Notes: generated by a model from the sequence alone, not told the origin. A stretch of DNA of 64,000 nucleotides from an uncultured Clostridia bacterium (GCA_947626755.1 CANQTP010000002.1:54469-118468); one strand, 5' to 3'. Shown: positions 51,932 to 61,460, counted from the stretch's first letter. Numbers and translations: made by a program.

Positions 51932-54287
51932 AGGCTGTGCGTTTTTTCTTGGAGATAATAATTATTATGGAATAAGCTGCAAATCCTAAAGCACCAAACA
52001 CGGAAACTTTCTCTCCGATCTCTCTCGGCAGGGAATGATAAACGCATTTTATTGTGTGCTTTCCTGCGGGAACGGGTATTGCCTGAAATCCGAAATTTGC
52101 CTTTACTATGGGAACTTCTTCTCCGTCCACGTAAGCCGTAAAGCCTTTGTCGTAAACAACGCTGAAAAATACAAGCTCAGGCTCGGAAAAATCCGTTTCT
52201 GCGTTGTAAGAATCATCATCGGTATAATAGCCCGAAACGGTCTTTTCGGCGCGTTTTGCGCATTCCTCCGCAAATTCTTCGTCATCAAGCGCGTGAAGTT
52301 CTTCTTTCGGCAGCGGAGAAAGATATTCTTCCGCGGCGGCACTGTCCTCAAGGACTATTGCTTTTAACATCAGCTTTGCACGGTCTTTTTCGTCAAGAGT
52401 CATAAGTTCTTCCTCGGAAATGCTGTATTCATAGCAGAAACCCATGGGAATGAAGTTCTTGTTCCTGTAATATGCAAAACGTCCGCTTACGCCGCGAAGT
52501 TCGTATTTGCCGCTCAAACCGATATTATTCGGCAATTCCTTAATGCGTTCGTTATTGTTCAGTTCCCAGGGGCGGACATACATTACAAGTTCTTCTCCCG
52601 AAAGCAGGCACTGCGTTTCGTAATGTTCGGGAATATCATCTCTTGCTATGCCCACGGCTTCCATGTAGTCGTGCAGATATGGGGAAACTATGGTGTTGAA
52701 CGTATAAACATCGGGAACATTCCACAAAAGATTCCTGTTATCTGAAATTCTGTCGGTTATAAGTCTGCCGCCGTCGGAGATCTCCGCGTGCAGTTCTTCG
52801 GGATATGTACAGTCTATAATTTCGGGATTAGGGTTTTCTCCCATTCCGAAAAGCAGTGTGATCTCGGAAAACGCAAACGCTGCCGCAACTGTAAGTGCAA
52901 GCATTTTCAGAGGAAAACTGCCGTCCCGCTTCATTCTGAAAAGCAATATAAAAACGATCGCCGCGCCTGCAAATGTTCCCGCAAGCTGAGTCCATTTCTG
53001 GACATTGCTGTAATAGGCGGCAGACTGCCATCTTGTAAATTCTTCCATCGGGAAAATTATGCAGAATACTGCCATCAGAACTACTGCCGAGATCTGAACG
53101 ATCACGCCCGCTTTGAAATATTTTGTATCGTTTTCAAGCGCCAAGCCTGTCATTACCGACATTATCAGCGTCGGCGCAAACATCCATCTTGCATAGTAAA
53201 GTGAACTTCCCACGGAAAATATGCTGTTAAGTACGGGAATTAATGAAATAATTACAAGCAGAGCCGCTAATTTTGTCAGAAAGCTTTTCTTTTCGGAAAT
53301 TGCATATGCGATAACTCCAGACATTCCGAAAAGCGGCAGATACATTCCTATTGACGAATATCTTGAACCGCACGGATAGTTTCCTTTAAAATCAGGGAAA
53401 ATATTGGTATAGCCCTGTACATCGGGCATTAAAAACATAGACTGAAAGATCCTTGCATACCGCCAAGGCGTTTCGTATAAAAGCATATCCTTTATATTTC
53501 CGAACGGTTCGCCAAGGCTTGGGCTTGTCATAAGATAAGCGAGCGCAGGAACGATCGCTGCTCCCGCAGTCATGACTCCCAGAACGGATTCCGCGCCGAG
53601 ACAGCAGAGATCTTTGAAACTTATGCGGAATTTTTCGTCCGTAAGGCGGACAAGGAAGTAAATTACAATGAAAATTACTTCCATTCCGAAAAAATAATAA
53701 TTTGTGAAGGTGCAGACCATTACCGCAAGCCCAAAAACGCATCTCCGCTTGTCGATAACTGCAGCTTCGAGAGCTGCGGGGAGAAGCGGGAAAAACGCCA
53801 GCGCATCAAGATAATGATACCAGAAATTTGCCATGCTGTATCCCGAATAGGCATAAAGCACAGCGCAGATAACGGCATACTCGGGAGTTTTGCAGAATCT
53901 TGACGAGTATGCATATGCAGAAACGGCGCATATCCCGAACTTCAGGGCTATAACATACGCAAAGGAATATACAGCCGCGCCGTCGGGGATAAGCGCATAT
54001 ATGAACGTAAAGGGGCTGAAAAGATTGTAGAACAGGTACGCGCTGAAAAAGTCCAGACCTGCTCCCGCATTGAAATCAAACTGCGGAAGATCCGCCCCGC
54101 GCAGATGTTCTCTCATGTACAGGGTGAACGGTATCTGCTGGCTGTCAAAATCCCCGTAAAAGTAGAATATGCCGTCATTCCGGATAATGAACGTCAGCGC
54201 AGACACGAGAAACGGCAATGCTCCGCAGAGAAAAGCTGCAAGCAGCCGTTTAAAATCGGATCTGCTGCCGTTTGCCGTCATATACAT
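51930..54287 (-). CDS. yfhO: YfhO family membrane protein, copy B
   Basis: The 785-residue intact paralogue of copy A. It has about twelve membrane helices in residues 17-490 with conserved YFYGDFDSQQIPF after the first helix (typical of YfhO/GT-C acidic loop D residues) and a C-terminal extracellular domain ending in GKHTIKCVYHSLP, one more helix and a KKKRT tail. It likely transfers sugars from a lipid carrier onto envelope polymers. Start ATG 54287, 8 bp after the methyltransferase stop, with AGAGGTG upstream; ATG 54281 is also possible. Confidence 0.85.
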   Translation of the reverse strand: MYMTANGSRSDFKRLLAAFLCGALPFLVSALTFIIRNDGIFYFYGDFDSQQIPFTLYMREHLRGADLPQFDFNAGAGLDFFSAYLFYNLFSPFTFIYALIPDGAAVYSFAYVIALKFGICAVSAYAYSSRFCKTPEYAVICAVLYAYSGYSMANFWYHYLDALAFFPLLPAALEAAVIDKRRCVFGLAVMVCTFTNYYFFGMEVIFIVIYFLVRLTDEKFRISFKDLCCLGAESVLGVMTAGAAIVPALAYLMTSPSLGEPFGNIKDMLLYETPWRYARIFQSMFLMPDVQGYTNIFPDFKGNYPCGSRYSSIGMYLPLFGMSGVIAYAISEKKSFLTKLAALLVIISLIPVLNSIFSVGSSLYYARWMFAPTLIMSVMTGLALENDTKYFKAGVIVQISAVVLMAVFCIIFPMEEFTRWQSAAYYSNVQKWTQLAGTFAGAAIVFILLFRMKRDGSFPLKMLALTVAAAFAFSEITLLFGMGENPNPEIIDCTYPEELHAEISDGGRLITDRISDNRNLLWNVPDVYTFNTIVSPYLHDYMEAVGIARDDIPEHYETQCLLSGEELVMYVRPWELNNNERIKELPNNIGLSGKYELRGVSGRFAYYRNKNFIPMGFCYEYSISEEELMTLDEKDRAKLMLKAIVLEDSAAAEEYLSPLPKEELHALDDEEFAEECAKRAEKTVSGYYTDDDSYNAETDFSEPELVFFSVVYDKGFTAYVDGEEVPIVKANFGFQAIPVPAGKHTIKCVYHSLPREIGEKVSVFGALGFAAYSIIIIISKKKRTA

Positions 54288-54295
54288 TCACCTCT

Positions 54296-55441
54296 TTAGT
54301 TCAGCTTTCCCGCATCTTTCAGCGGTTTGTAAAATGTAGGCTCGAAGGAAAATTCTGCCATAAGTCTTTCCGCTTCGGAAAGATACATCTTCCGATCTTC
54401 GGTTTTACGCTTTACAGCGCGGATAAGGATATTCTTGGGAGTGTGTTCAAAGTCGATAAATTCCAGAAGCTGCGTTCTGTAGCCGCAGACTTCAAGAAGG
54501 TCTGCCCGTATGGAATCTGTGCAAAGGGCGGCGAAACGCTCCTTTACAATGCCGTATCTTGTAAGGATAGAAAAATTTTCCGTTTTTATCTGTCCGTTCA
54601 GCTCGTGCTGACAGCAGGGAACGGAAAATATCATGTCCGCGCCCCGCATTACAGCGTTGAAAAGCGCATAGTCGGTGGCGGTGTCGCAGGCATGGAGAGT
54701 TACCGCCATGTCAAGCTTGCCGCTCATGGAAGCGCTTCCGATGTCTCCAGTCTCGAAATGCAGATCCTTGTAACCGTACTTCGCGGCGGCGGCATTGCAT
54801 TTTTCAATGACGTCCGCTTTAAGGTCAAGACCGAGCATTTCGGTCTTTATCCCTTTTATTTCCGTAAGATAATGGTAAAGCACGAAAGTCAGATAGGACT
54901 TCCCGCAGCCGAAATCCATTACCCGCAGCGTCCTGCCGTCTTTGGGAAGCTCTTTCACCGCATCGTCAATGATCTCCGCAAAGCGGTTTATCTGGCGGAA
55001 TTTATCATACATCGGCTTTGCGACTTTTCCGTCCTTGGTGAAAACTCCCATATCCACAAGCGCGGGAAAGGGCTTGTCCTCGGAGATGATGTAGTTCTTC
55101 TTCCTGTTATGCGAATTATCGTGAGAAAAATTGTCATTTTGCGAAATTTTCCGCCTGTTGAAGAGAATTTTTCCCTTTTTGGAAACGGACAGTTCAAATT
55201 CGCAGGAACTTCCCCAAGCGTTAAGCTGCCGCCAGCCCTCGGAAAGAAACGCTTCGCAGCGTTTCTTCGCATCTTCTGCGGAAAGATTTTCGTGAAAAGC
55301 CTGCTTTTCTGTAAGCTTTTCAAGCAGAAAACCCTTTTCCGTTCGGGAAATGCGGATCTTCACAAATTCCGAGCCTGCGGGCGGCTTGCTTATGATCATT
55401 CTTGCGGGGAGATCCTCAAAAACAGTTTTAAGCTGCTCCAT
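54296..55441 (-). CDS. Class I SAM-dependent methyltransferase (Methyltransf_32-like)
   Basis: The 381-residue protein has an N-terminal domain of about 140 residues and a Rossmann methyltransferase core: motif I VMDFGCGKSYLTFVL (about 182-196), LGLDLKADVI, VTLHACDTATDYALF and SVPCCQHELN. The family is found in many bacteria and eukaryotes with an unclear, probably RNA, substrate. Its ATG overlaps the SCP2 gene stop as TAATG. Its 3' end is duplicated as a fossil downstream of yfhO copy B. Confidence 0.85.
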   Translation of the reverse strand: MEQLKTVFEDLPARMIISKPPAGSEFVKIRISRTEKGFLLEKLTEKQAFHENLSAEDAKKRCEAFLSEGWRQLNAWGSSCEFELSVSKKGKILFNRRKISQNDNFSHDNSHNRKKNYIISEDKPFPALVDMGVFTKDGKVAKPMYDKFRQINRFAEIIDDAVKELPKDGRTLRVMDFGCGKSYLTFVLYHYLTEIKGIKTEMLGLDLKADVIEKCNAAAAKYGYKDLHFETGDIGSASMSGKLDMAVTLHACDTATDYALFNAVMRGADMIFSVPCCQHELNGQIKTENFSILTRYGIVKERFAALCTDSIRADLLEVCGYRTQLLEFIDFEHTPKNILIRAVKRKTEDRKMYLSEAERLMAEFSFEPTFYKPLKDAGKLN

Positions 55442-55767
55442 TACTTTGACTTTATAAGGTCGCGGAGAACGAGAGCCTTGTCAAGATTTCCCTCAACTTT
55501 CAGTTTTCCCGTAAAATACGCCTGAATGGGATCGGACTTGCCTTCGCAGATCTTTATGAAATTCTTGGAATCTGCGATAAGGAGCGCGTCGCGGTCGTGG
55601 TAGTCGTACGGTTCAACGGAAAGTTTTCCGCCCTTATACTCGGCATAGAAAGTGCCTTCGCCTTCGCCTGTGATATTCACCTGAATGGCAACATCGCCTG
55701 ACAGTTTGGAAGTGTCCGCTTTAACAAATATTTTTTTGATCTTCTCAAAATTTTCCTGAAATGTCAT
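55441..55767 (-). CDS. SCP2 sterol-binding domain protein
   Basis: A 108-residue single-domain SCP2 protein: MTFQENFEKIKKIF, the VQVNI-like AIQVNITGEGEGTFYAEYKGG sheet and the IQAYFTGKLKVEGNLDKAL signature. Such proteins bind lipids or fatty acyl groups; the partner is unknown. ATG at 55767 has AAGGA 9 nt upstream; ATG 55785 lies within that site. First gene of the SCP2-methyltransferase-yfhO-yfhO transcript. Confidence 0.85.
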   Translation of the reverse strand: MTFQENFEKIKKIFVKADTSKLSGDVAIQVNITGEGEGTFYAEYKGGKLSVEPYDYHDRDALLIADSKNFIKICEGKSDPIQAYFTGKLKVEGNLDKALVLRDLIKSK

Positions 55768-55800
55768 ATACAAAATTCCTTTCATTATAAATTAAGATAC

Positions 55801-55829
55801 ATTATACCATATTTTTTCCCGCTCGTCAA
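55801..55829 (-). promoter_or_regulatory. Promoter of the SCP2-yfhO operon
   Basis: On the minus strand TTGACG (55829-55824), 17-nt spacer, TATAAT (55806-55801), 34 nt before the start. Confidence 0.85.
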
Positions 55830-55880
55830 CCATAATAAACTGCATATTTTCAGTCTGTCGAAAAACATATTTTGAATTTG

Positions 55881-55911
55881 TTTTGAAACAGTCCACCGGA
55901 CTGTTTCAAAA
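55881..55911. repeat. Perfect 14-bp-arm hairpin
   Basis: TTTTGAAACAGTCC and its exact complement (55881-55894, 55898-55911) around ACC. T-rich on both outer sides, it could terminate transcription in either direction or mark the edge of the structured element that follows. Confidence 0.8.
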
Positions 55912-55937
55912 GGCAAAAACTAAATAACTTGCCTGTT

Positions 55938-56152
55938 TCAAGGGGGCGCCCTCTATCGCAGGGCGCCCCCTCTTGCTGTCTGCGACAGCAACGACGCTCG
56001 CGTCGTTTTATTCACACCCCTGCGGAGCTCTTTTTTAGGGGAATTTCGCGCTCTGCGGAGCGCGACGGGGGCTCCGCCCCTCGACCCCGCAGCCTTGAAA
56101 GGCTGGCGAACTTTTTCCTCAATTTTGCGCTTCGCGCAAAATTGCAATTATT
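55938..56152. repeat. Highly structured intergenic element, copy 1
   Basis: A run of hairpins: GGGGGCGCCC arms (55942-55951/55961-55970), TGCTGTC-TGC-GACAGCA (55974-55990), ACGACG-CTCG-CGTCGT (55991-56006), CGCGCTC-TGCG-GAGCGCG (56047-56064), a GGGG..CCCC stem, AGCC-TTGAAA-GGCT (56091-56104) and AATTTTGCGC-TTC-GCGCAAAATT (56121-56143). The last 51 bp recur inverted at 63893-63943. No gene is present; the 615-bp gap 55768-56382 holds this element, the hairpin before it and promoters at both ends. Confidence 0.85.
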
Positions 56153-56266
56153 TTCTCTACAATCTGAAAGTTATTACTATATAACATATAACTATCATTT
56201 TTTATTGATAATCCGACAAAATGCGGGACGTTCATAAAAAATTTTCATTTTATAGTCACATTGGAG

Positions 56267-56295
56267 TTGCGGCGGAGAGAAAAGTGTTATATAAT
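56267..56295 (+). promoter_or_regulatory. Promoter of the phosphorelay operon
   Basis: TTGCGG (56267-56272), 17-nt spacer, TATAAT (56290-56295), about 88 nt before the kinase ATG. Confidence 0.7.
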
Positions 56296-56382
56296 TAATT
56301 TAATTGTATGTAATGTGATGTTTACTTTTTAAATTTGGGAAACATTGGGGTCTTAATAAAGATTATTTTCGGAGGGCGTTTA

Positions 56383-58932
56383 ATGATAAAAAATCATACC
56401 GCGGGCAAGTTCGTTCCGATAAGTATAATAGTTGTAGTTATTACCTGCCTGCTGGTATTCGGCGTGCTTATACATACTACAAATCGGAAAAATGCCGAGA
56501 TGATCGGCTGTATAGGCAATATCTATATGGAAGGCATGAATAAGCGCATTTCCGCGCATTTCGATACTGTTTTCAGCATGAAGATAGCTGCCGCGGAAAA
56601 TGTGGTATCTCTCGATCCGCCCGGGTCGTTTGACGATAAGTCCGACATTGTCGGTACACTCAGCTACAGTGCAAAGGCAAGCGATTTTACCTTCTGCGCT
56701 TTTTACAGGGAAAATGAACTGATCCCGCTTTACGGTCCCGAAGTTTCGCTGGTCCTTCCCGAAAAGGTGAACGCGGCGATCATTAACAGGGGCGAAAGCG
56801 TTGTAACTACAGGCAGGACGGTGAACGGCGGGTATATCGTTCTCATCGCAGTCCCTGCCGATTATGAACTTCCGGGCGGCGGAAAGTCCGATGCACTTGT
56901 TATGGGCATTTCCGTGGATTTTGTAAAGCAGGTGCTTTCCCTTGAACAAACAAGTGACGCGCTTGTGTATTCGCAGCTTATAAGAAGCGACGGCACTTTC
57001 GTGCTTCGCGATGATGAAAATTACAGCAGCTATTTTGACAGGTTCATGGACAGAGCCGTAGAATACGAAGGCAAAACTCCTGCCGACTACATAGCCGAAA
57101 TGAAGGAAGCTATCGCTTCGGGAACAAGCTTTTCCGTTCCTTATAAGACAAAGAAAAACACGGGACATATGTATTTTATGCCATTACCTAATACGGAATG
57201 GTACCTTATCACTTTCATGCCCTACGGACGGATAGATGAGACCATCTCCGACCTTAACAGCGACTGGGTGAATCTTGTGGTTATCTCCTGCGGCTCGATA
57301 CTGCTTGTGCTGATAACGATCTTCATGATATACTTCAACATAAGCCGCCGCCAGATGAAAGAACTTGAAGACACCCGCGCGGAAGCTATGAGGGCTACAA
57401 AGGCAAAGAGCGAGTTCCTCTCAAATATGAGCCACGATATAAGGACTCCTATGAATGCCATCGTGGGAATGACCGCTATCGCCGCCGCAAACATCGACGA
57501 CAAACAGCAGGTTCAGAACTGTCTCAGCAAGATAGCTCTTTCAAGCAAGCACCTTCTGGGACTTATAAACGATATTCTCGATATGTCCAAGATCGAAAGC
57601 GGCAAGATGACGCTCAACATGGAGCAGGTGTCTCTCCGCGAAGCTGTGGACAGCATTGTAAGTATTGTCCGTCCGCAGGTCAAGGCTAAGAATCAGCAGT
57701 TCGATGTGTTCATACGCGACATTATCAGCGAGGACGTTTACTGCGACGGCGTGCGCCTGAACCAGATACTGATAAACCTTATCTCAAACGCTGTAAAATT
57801 TACCCCCGAAAACGGGAAAATATCCGTTACTCTCCGTCAGGAAGAATCGCCGCTTGGGGAAACTCATGTAAGGGTACTTATAGATGTAAAGGACAACGGC
57901 ATAGGAATGTCCCCCGAATTCAAGGAAAAAGTTTTTGAAACTTTTATGCGGGAGGACAGGCTGAGAGTCCACAAGACCGAGGGAACGGGTCTCGGAATGG
58001 CGATAACAAAATTCATTGTGGACGCCATGGGCGGTACCATCACCTGCGAAAGCGAACAGGGCAAAGGCACAGAGTTCAGCGTTTTGATCGACATGGAGCG
58101 GGCGCTTGTCCGTGAGGAAGATATGATCCTTCCCGACTGGCATATGCTTGTTGTCGATGACGACGATCAGCTTTGCAGGACAGCGACAGATTCCCTTAAA
58201 GAAATAGGCATTCGCGCAGAATGGACCCTTGACGGCGAATCGGCAGTGAAAATGGTCGATGAGAACCACAAAAACGGCACGGACTATCAGGTCGTGCTTC
58301 TGGACTGGAAACTTCCCGGAATGGACGGCATTGAAACTGCAAAGCATATCCGCCGCAGGGTAGGGGAAGATGTTCCCATACTGCTGATCTCCGCATACGA
58401 CCGGAGCGAGATAGAATCCGAAGCAAAAGCTGCGGGAATAAACGGTTTCATATCAAAACCGCTTTTCAAATCAACGCTTTATTACGGTCTGAAAAGCTTC
58501 ATGGCACCCGACGACGTCATAGAAAGATCTGATATTAAAAATGTCGATCTTTCGGGACACCGCATACTTCTTGCCGAGGATAACGATCTTAACTGGGAGA
58601 TCGCCGATGCGATCATCGAATCCCTCGGAGTCAGCATAGAAAGAGCGGAAAACGGCAAAGCCTGTCTGGAAATGTTCAGTGCTTCCGAGGAAGGATATTA
58701 TGATATTATCCTTATGGATATACGTATGCCGATAATGACAGGCTATGAAGCCGCGGAAGCCATAAGGAGCCTTGACAGATCCGACAGCGAGATACCTATA
58801 ATCGCCATGACTGCGGACGCCTTTGCGGAAGATGTGAAAAAATGTCTGGAAAGCGGCATGAACGCTCACATCGCAAAGCCTATAGACATTGCCGAACTGA
58901 CAAAAGTCCTTGAAAAATATTTCGATAAATAA
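56383..58932 (+). CDS. Hybrid histidine kinase with extracellular sensor and two receiver domains
   Basis: The 849-residue protein has two membrane helices (about 9-30 and 295-318) flanking a Cache-like extracellular sensor. HisKA (FLSNMSHDIRTPMNAIVGM, His near 360), HATPase (NLISNAVKFTPENG, DNGIGM, GTGLGMAITKF), receiver 1 (MLVVDDDDQ, phosphoacceptor in VLLDWKLPGMDGI) and receiver 2 (ILLAEDNDLN, phosphoacceptor in ILMDIRMPIMTGY) follow. ATG 56383 has GGAGGG 6 nt upstream. It has no Hpt domain; a separate Hpt gene follows after 36 bp. Confidence 0.9.
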   Translation: MIKNHTAGKFVPISIIVVVITCLLVFGVLIHTTNRKNAEMIGCIGNIYMEGMNKRISAHFDTVFSMKIAAAENVVSLDPPGSFDDKSDIVGTLSYSAKASDFTFCAFYRENELIPLYGPEVSLVLPEKVNAAIINRGESVVTTGRTVNGGYIVLIAVPADYELPGGGKSDALVMGISVDFVKQVLSLEQTSDALVYSQLIRSDGTFVLRDDENYSSYFDRFMDRAVEYEGKTPADYIAEMKEAIASGTSFSVPYKTKKNTGHMYFMPLPNTEWYLITFMPYGRIDETISDLNSDWVNLVVISCGSILLVLITIFMIYFNISRRQMKELEDTRAEAMRATKAKSEFLSNMSHDIRTPMNAIVGMTAIAAANIDDKQQVQNCLSKIALSSKHLLGLINDILDMSKIESGKMTLNMEQVSLREAVDSIVSIVRPQVKAKNQQFDVFIRDIISEDVYCDGVRLNQILINLISNAVKFTPENGKISVTLRQEESPLGETHVRVLIDVKDNGIGMSPEFKEKVFETFMREDRLRVHKTEGTGLGMAITKFIVDAMGGTITCESEQGKGTEFSVLIDMERALVREEDMILPDWHMLVVDDDDQLCRTATDSLKEIGIRAEWTLDGESAVKMVDENHKNGTDYQVVLLDWKLPGMDGIETAKHIRRRVGEDVPILLISAYDRSEIESEAKAAGINGFISKPLFKSTLYYGLKSFMAPDDVIERSDIKNVDLSGHRILLAEDNDLNWEIADAIIESLGVSIERAENGKACLEMFSASEEGYYDIILMDIRMPIMTGYEAAEAIRSLDRSDSEIPIIAMTADAFAEDVKKCLESGMNAHIAKPIDIAELTKVLEKYFDK

Positions 58933-58968
58933 GCATTTTCAAATCATATATAAAAAGGAGAATATATT

Positions 58969-59319
58969 ATGGATCTTATCAATGAACTTGAAACTCTGGG
59001 GGTAAACACCGCGGAGGCACTGGCAAGATTTATGAACAATTCGGGGCTGTATGTGAGAATGCTCGGAAAATTCCCCGCTGCCGTAAAGGAAGCGGACGTT
59101 CCCGCGCATTTTGAAGCCAAGGATTACGTAACGGCAGTTGCCACTGCCCACACTCTTAAAGGCGTAACGGGAAATCTTTCCCTTACCCCGCTTTACAAAG
59201 CATACACCGATATCGTTGCTCTTCTCAGAGCCGATGAGCCTGAAAAAGCAGAGGCTATCCTCAAGGAAATTCTTCCCGTTCAGGAGAAAATTATTGCTTG
59301 TATTGAGAAAAATTCGTAA
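58969..59319 (+). CDS. Stand-alone Hpt phosphotransfer protein
   Basis: A 116-residue helical protein with the phosphorylatable histidine in VATAHTLKGVTGNLSL (about residue 61). Hpt proteins carry phosphate from a hybrid kinase receiver to a downstream response regulator. Position between the double-receiver kinase and two receiver-output genes strongly supports that role. AAAAGGAGAAT precedes the ATG. Confidence 0.88.
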   Translation: MDLINELETLGVNTAEALARFMNNSGLYVRMLGKFPAAVKEADVPAHFEAKDYVTAVATAHTLKGVTGNLSLTPLYKAYTDIVALLRADEPEKAEAILKEILPVQEKIIACIEKNS

Positions 59320-59346
59320 TATGCGGATCTTAACGGAGGGTTGACC

Positions 59347-60396
59347 TTGAACAGCGCAATTCTGATCGTTGATGATATGGAGATCAACAGGGCTATTTTA
59401 GCCGAAGGTTTTAAAGACGGATATGAGATACTTGAAGCGGAAAACGGATTACAGGCGATAGAACTTCTTGACAAGAATACAAATATCGCCGCTGTGCTTC
59501 TTGACCTTATCATGCCCGGAATGGGCGGTATGGACGTTCTGAAACATCTGAACGATAACGGCAAGATACTGCATATCCCCGTATTCATAATCACTGCCGA
59601 AAGCAGCGAGAAAATGCTTATGGACGCCTACAATTTAGGCGCGGTGGACGTTATCAGCAAGCCGTTCATGATGAACTTCCTGCGCTGCCGTATAGGAAAC
59701 ATCATTGAACTTTACAGGCACAGGAACGACCTTGAAGAAGTTGTGAATGAACAGGTGGAACGTCTTAACAAGGTAAATCTTTCCATGGTAGAAACTCTTG
59801 CCACGCTGATCGAGTTCCGCGACTGTGAATCAGGGGAACACGTAAAGCGTATCTGCGGACTTACGGACATACTTATGACAGCTGTTTCGGAAATGTATCC
59901 CGAGTATTACCTTCCGCGGGGAGAGATAGAAAAGGTAGTTACCGCATCTATACTGCACGATGTGGGCAAGATCGCCATTCCCGACGGCATACTCAACAAG
60001 CCGGGACGGCTCACCAAGGAAGAATTTGAAGTCATGAAGCAGCATACTACCCGCGGCTGCGACATTCTTACCCGGATTCCGAGCGTTATGAATGAGGACA
60101 TATACCGCTACAGCTATGATATATGCAGACATCACCATGAACGCTGGGACGGCAGGGGATACCCCGATGGTCTTGCGGGAGATGAAATTTCCATCTGGGC
60201 GCAGGTGGTGGCTGTTGCGGACGTTTATGACGCACTTGTTTCTCCGAGAGTTTACAAAGCGGCATTTGATTTTGACACTGCCGTGAAGATGATAAACAAC
60301 GGCGAATGCGGCACTTTCAATCCTAAGATACTGAACGCGTTCAACGTCTCGGCTGAAAAGATCAGGCGAGGGGAAAATGATACGGAAAATTCTTGA
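59347..60396 (+). CDS. Response regulator with HD-GYP c-di-GMP phosphodiesterase domain
   Basis: The 349-residue protein has a receiver domain (AILIVDDMEIN, phosphoacceptor in VLLDLIMPGMGGM, K in ISKPF) and an HD-GYP domain (about 145-340) with SILHDVGKIAIPD, the intact HD pair, and HHERWDGRGYPDGL. It should hydrolyse c-di-GMP when phosphorylated. TTG at 59347 was chosen because GGAGGG ends 6 nt upstream; the TTG at 59341 abuts it. It belongs to the relay operon. Confidence 0.9.
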   Translation: MNSAILIVDDMEINRAILAEGFKDGYEILEAENGLQAIELLDKNTNIAAVLLDLIMPGMGGMDVLKHLNDNGKILHIPVFIITAESSEKMLMDAYNLGAVDVISKPFMMNFLRCRIGNIIELYRHRNDLEEVVNEQVERLNKVNLSMVETLATLIEFRDCESGEHVKRICGLTDILMTAVSEMYPEYYLPRGEIEKVVTASILHDVGKIAIPDGILNKPGRLTKEEFEVMKQHTTRGCDILTRIPSVMNEDIYRYSYDICRHHHERWDGRGYPDGLAGDEISIWAQVVAVADVYDALVSPRVYKAAFDFDTAVKMINNGECGTFNPKILNAFNVSAEKIRRGENDTENS

Positions 60397-60416
60397 TGAC
60401 GATATGAGGTGTATTT

Positions 60417-61460
60417 ATGAATTATAAAAGAGTTCTGATAGTAGACGACTCGGAGATCGACAGAGAAATTCTCAGGAACATTCTGAAAAATGATTTTGAC
60501 GTTATGGAAGCGGAAAACGGCTATGCGGGTCTGGAAATGATAATAAACGGCAGATCTCAGATAGACGCGGTGCTGCTGGATATTTCCATGCCGATAATAA
60601 ACGGCTTTGACATTTTACAGCATATGAAAAAGAATGAGATAGATATTCCCGTTCTGCTCATAACAGCCGAAGCTACAAAGGAAAATGTAAGGCGTGCTGC
60701 GGGATTCAGCGTTTCGGGATTTATCAGCAAGCCTTTTGAACCCGAGTTTGTTCTTGAAAGGGTAGGCTCGCTGTTAAAAGTCGAGACAAGCGAAGTAATG
60801 TACAGCGGAACTCTTACGGCGGGTATACTTGCAGATATAAGCTCCTATGAGACAAAGCTGAAACTCATTTATACAAACTATCTGAAAAACAACAACAAGG
60901 ACGACAGCAAATGCGTTGCAGTTTCGGACGTTATGAAGATAGTTCTCAGGGAATATGCGGCTGCTTCCAGCGATCATCTTGATCCTGCGAATATTGACGT
61001 TATCAGTCAGGCAGCGTACTTTTACAACATCGGAAAAATGGCAGTTCCCGATGCCATACTTGCGGATTCCGAAGATTCGGAAACTTCAAAGAACATTTAC
61101 CGCAGTCACACCACTGTGGGAGCGGCTATAGTAAACCTCAACGAAGCGCCGTCATGCAGATATTTTTCGCAGGTATGCGGGGATATGTGTATGCATCATC
61201 ATGAAAGATTTGACGGCAAGGGATTTCCGCATCATCTCAAAGGAGACGAGATCTCTCCTTACACAAAGCTTTGCCGCATAATAATTGATTTCCACGAGAT
61301 CATAACACGGAAAAAGGATCTTAACACTCATCAGTTCAGCGCGGCAATAAACGAGATGAAGAAGGACATCGGCGCATACGATCCTAAACTTATGGCGATA
61401 TTTGAAAACTGCGAGCCTGCGCTTATCCCGTACTACAAGAGACATGAAAAAATACTTTGA
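60417..61460 (+). CDS. Response regulator with degenerate HD-GYP domain
   Basis: The 347-residue paralogue of the preceding gene product. The receiver is intact (VLIVDDSEID, phosphoacceptor in VLLDISMPIINGF, K in ISKPFEP). In the output domain the catalytic HD is replaced: AAYFYNIGKMAVPD has YN where the partner has HD, and GYP reads GFP (HHHERFDGKGFP). Other metal-ligand histidines remain. Hydrolysis is unlikely; it may bind c-di-GMP or the active paralogue as a regulator. AGGTG lies upstream of the ATG. It ends the operon, followed by terminators. Confidence 0.87.
   Translation: MNYKRVLIVDDSEIDREILRNILKNDFDVMEAENGYAGLEMIINGRSQIDAVLLDISMPIINGFDILQHMKKNEIDIPVLLITAEATKENVRRAAGFSVSGFISKPFEPEFVLERVGSLLKVETSEVMYSGTLTAGILADISSYETKLKLIYTNYLKNNNKDDSKCVAVSDVMKIVLREYAAASSDHLDPANIDVISQAAYFYNIGKMAVPDAILADSEDSETSKNIYRSHTTVGAAIVNLNEAPSCRYFSQVCGDMCMHHHERFDGKGFPHHLKGDEISPYTKLCRIIIDFHEIITRKKDLNTHQFSAAINEMKKDIGAYDPKLMAIFENCEPALIPYYKRHEKIL

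Noticed and set aside
54272..55525. 417-codon open frame on the plus strand
   Set aside because: It mirrors the methyltransferase gene and has no motifs; codon bias on the opposite strand explains it.
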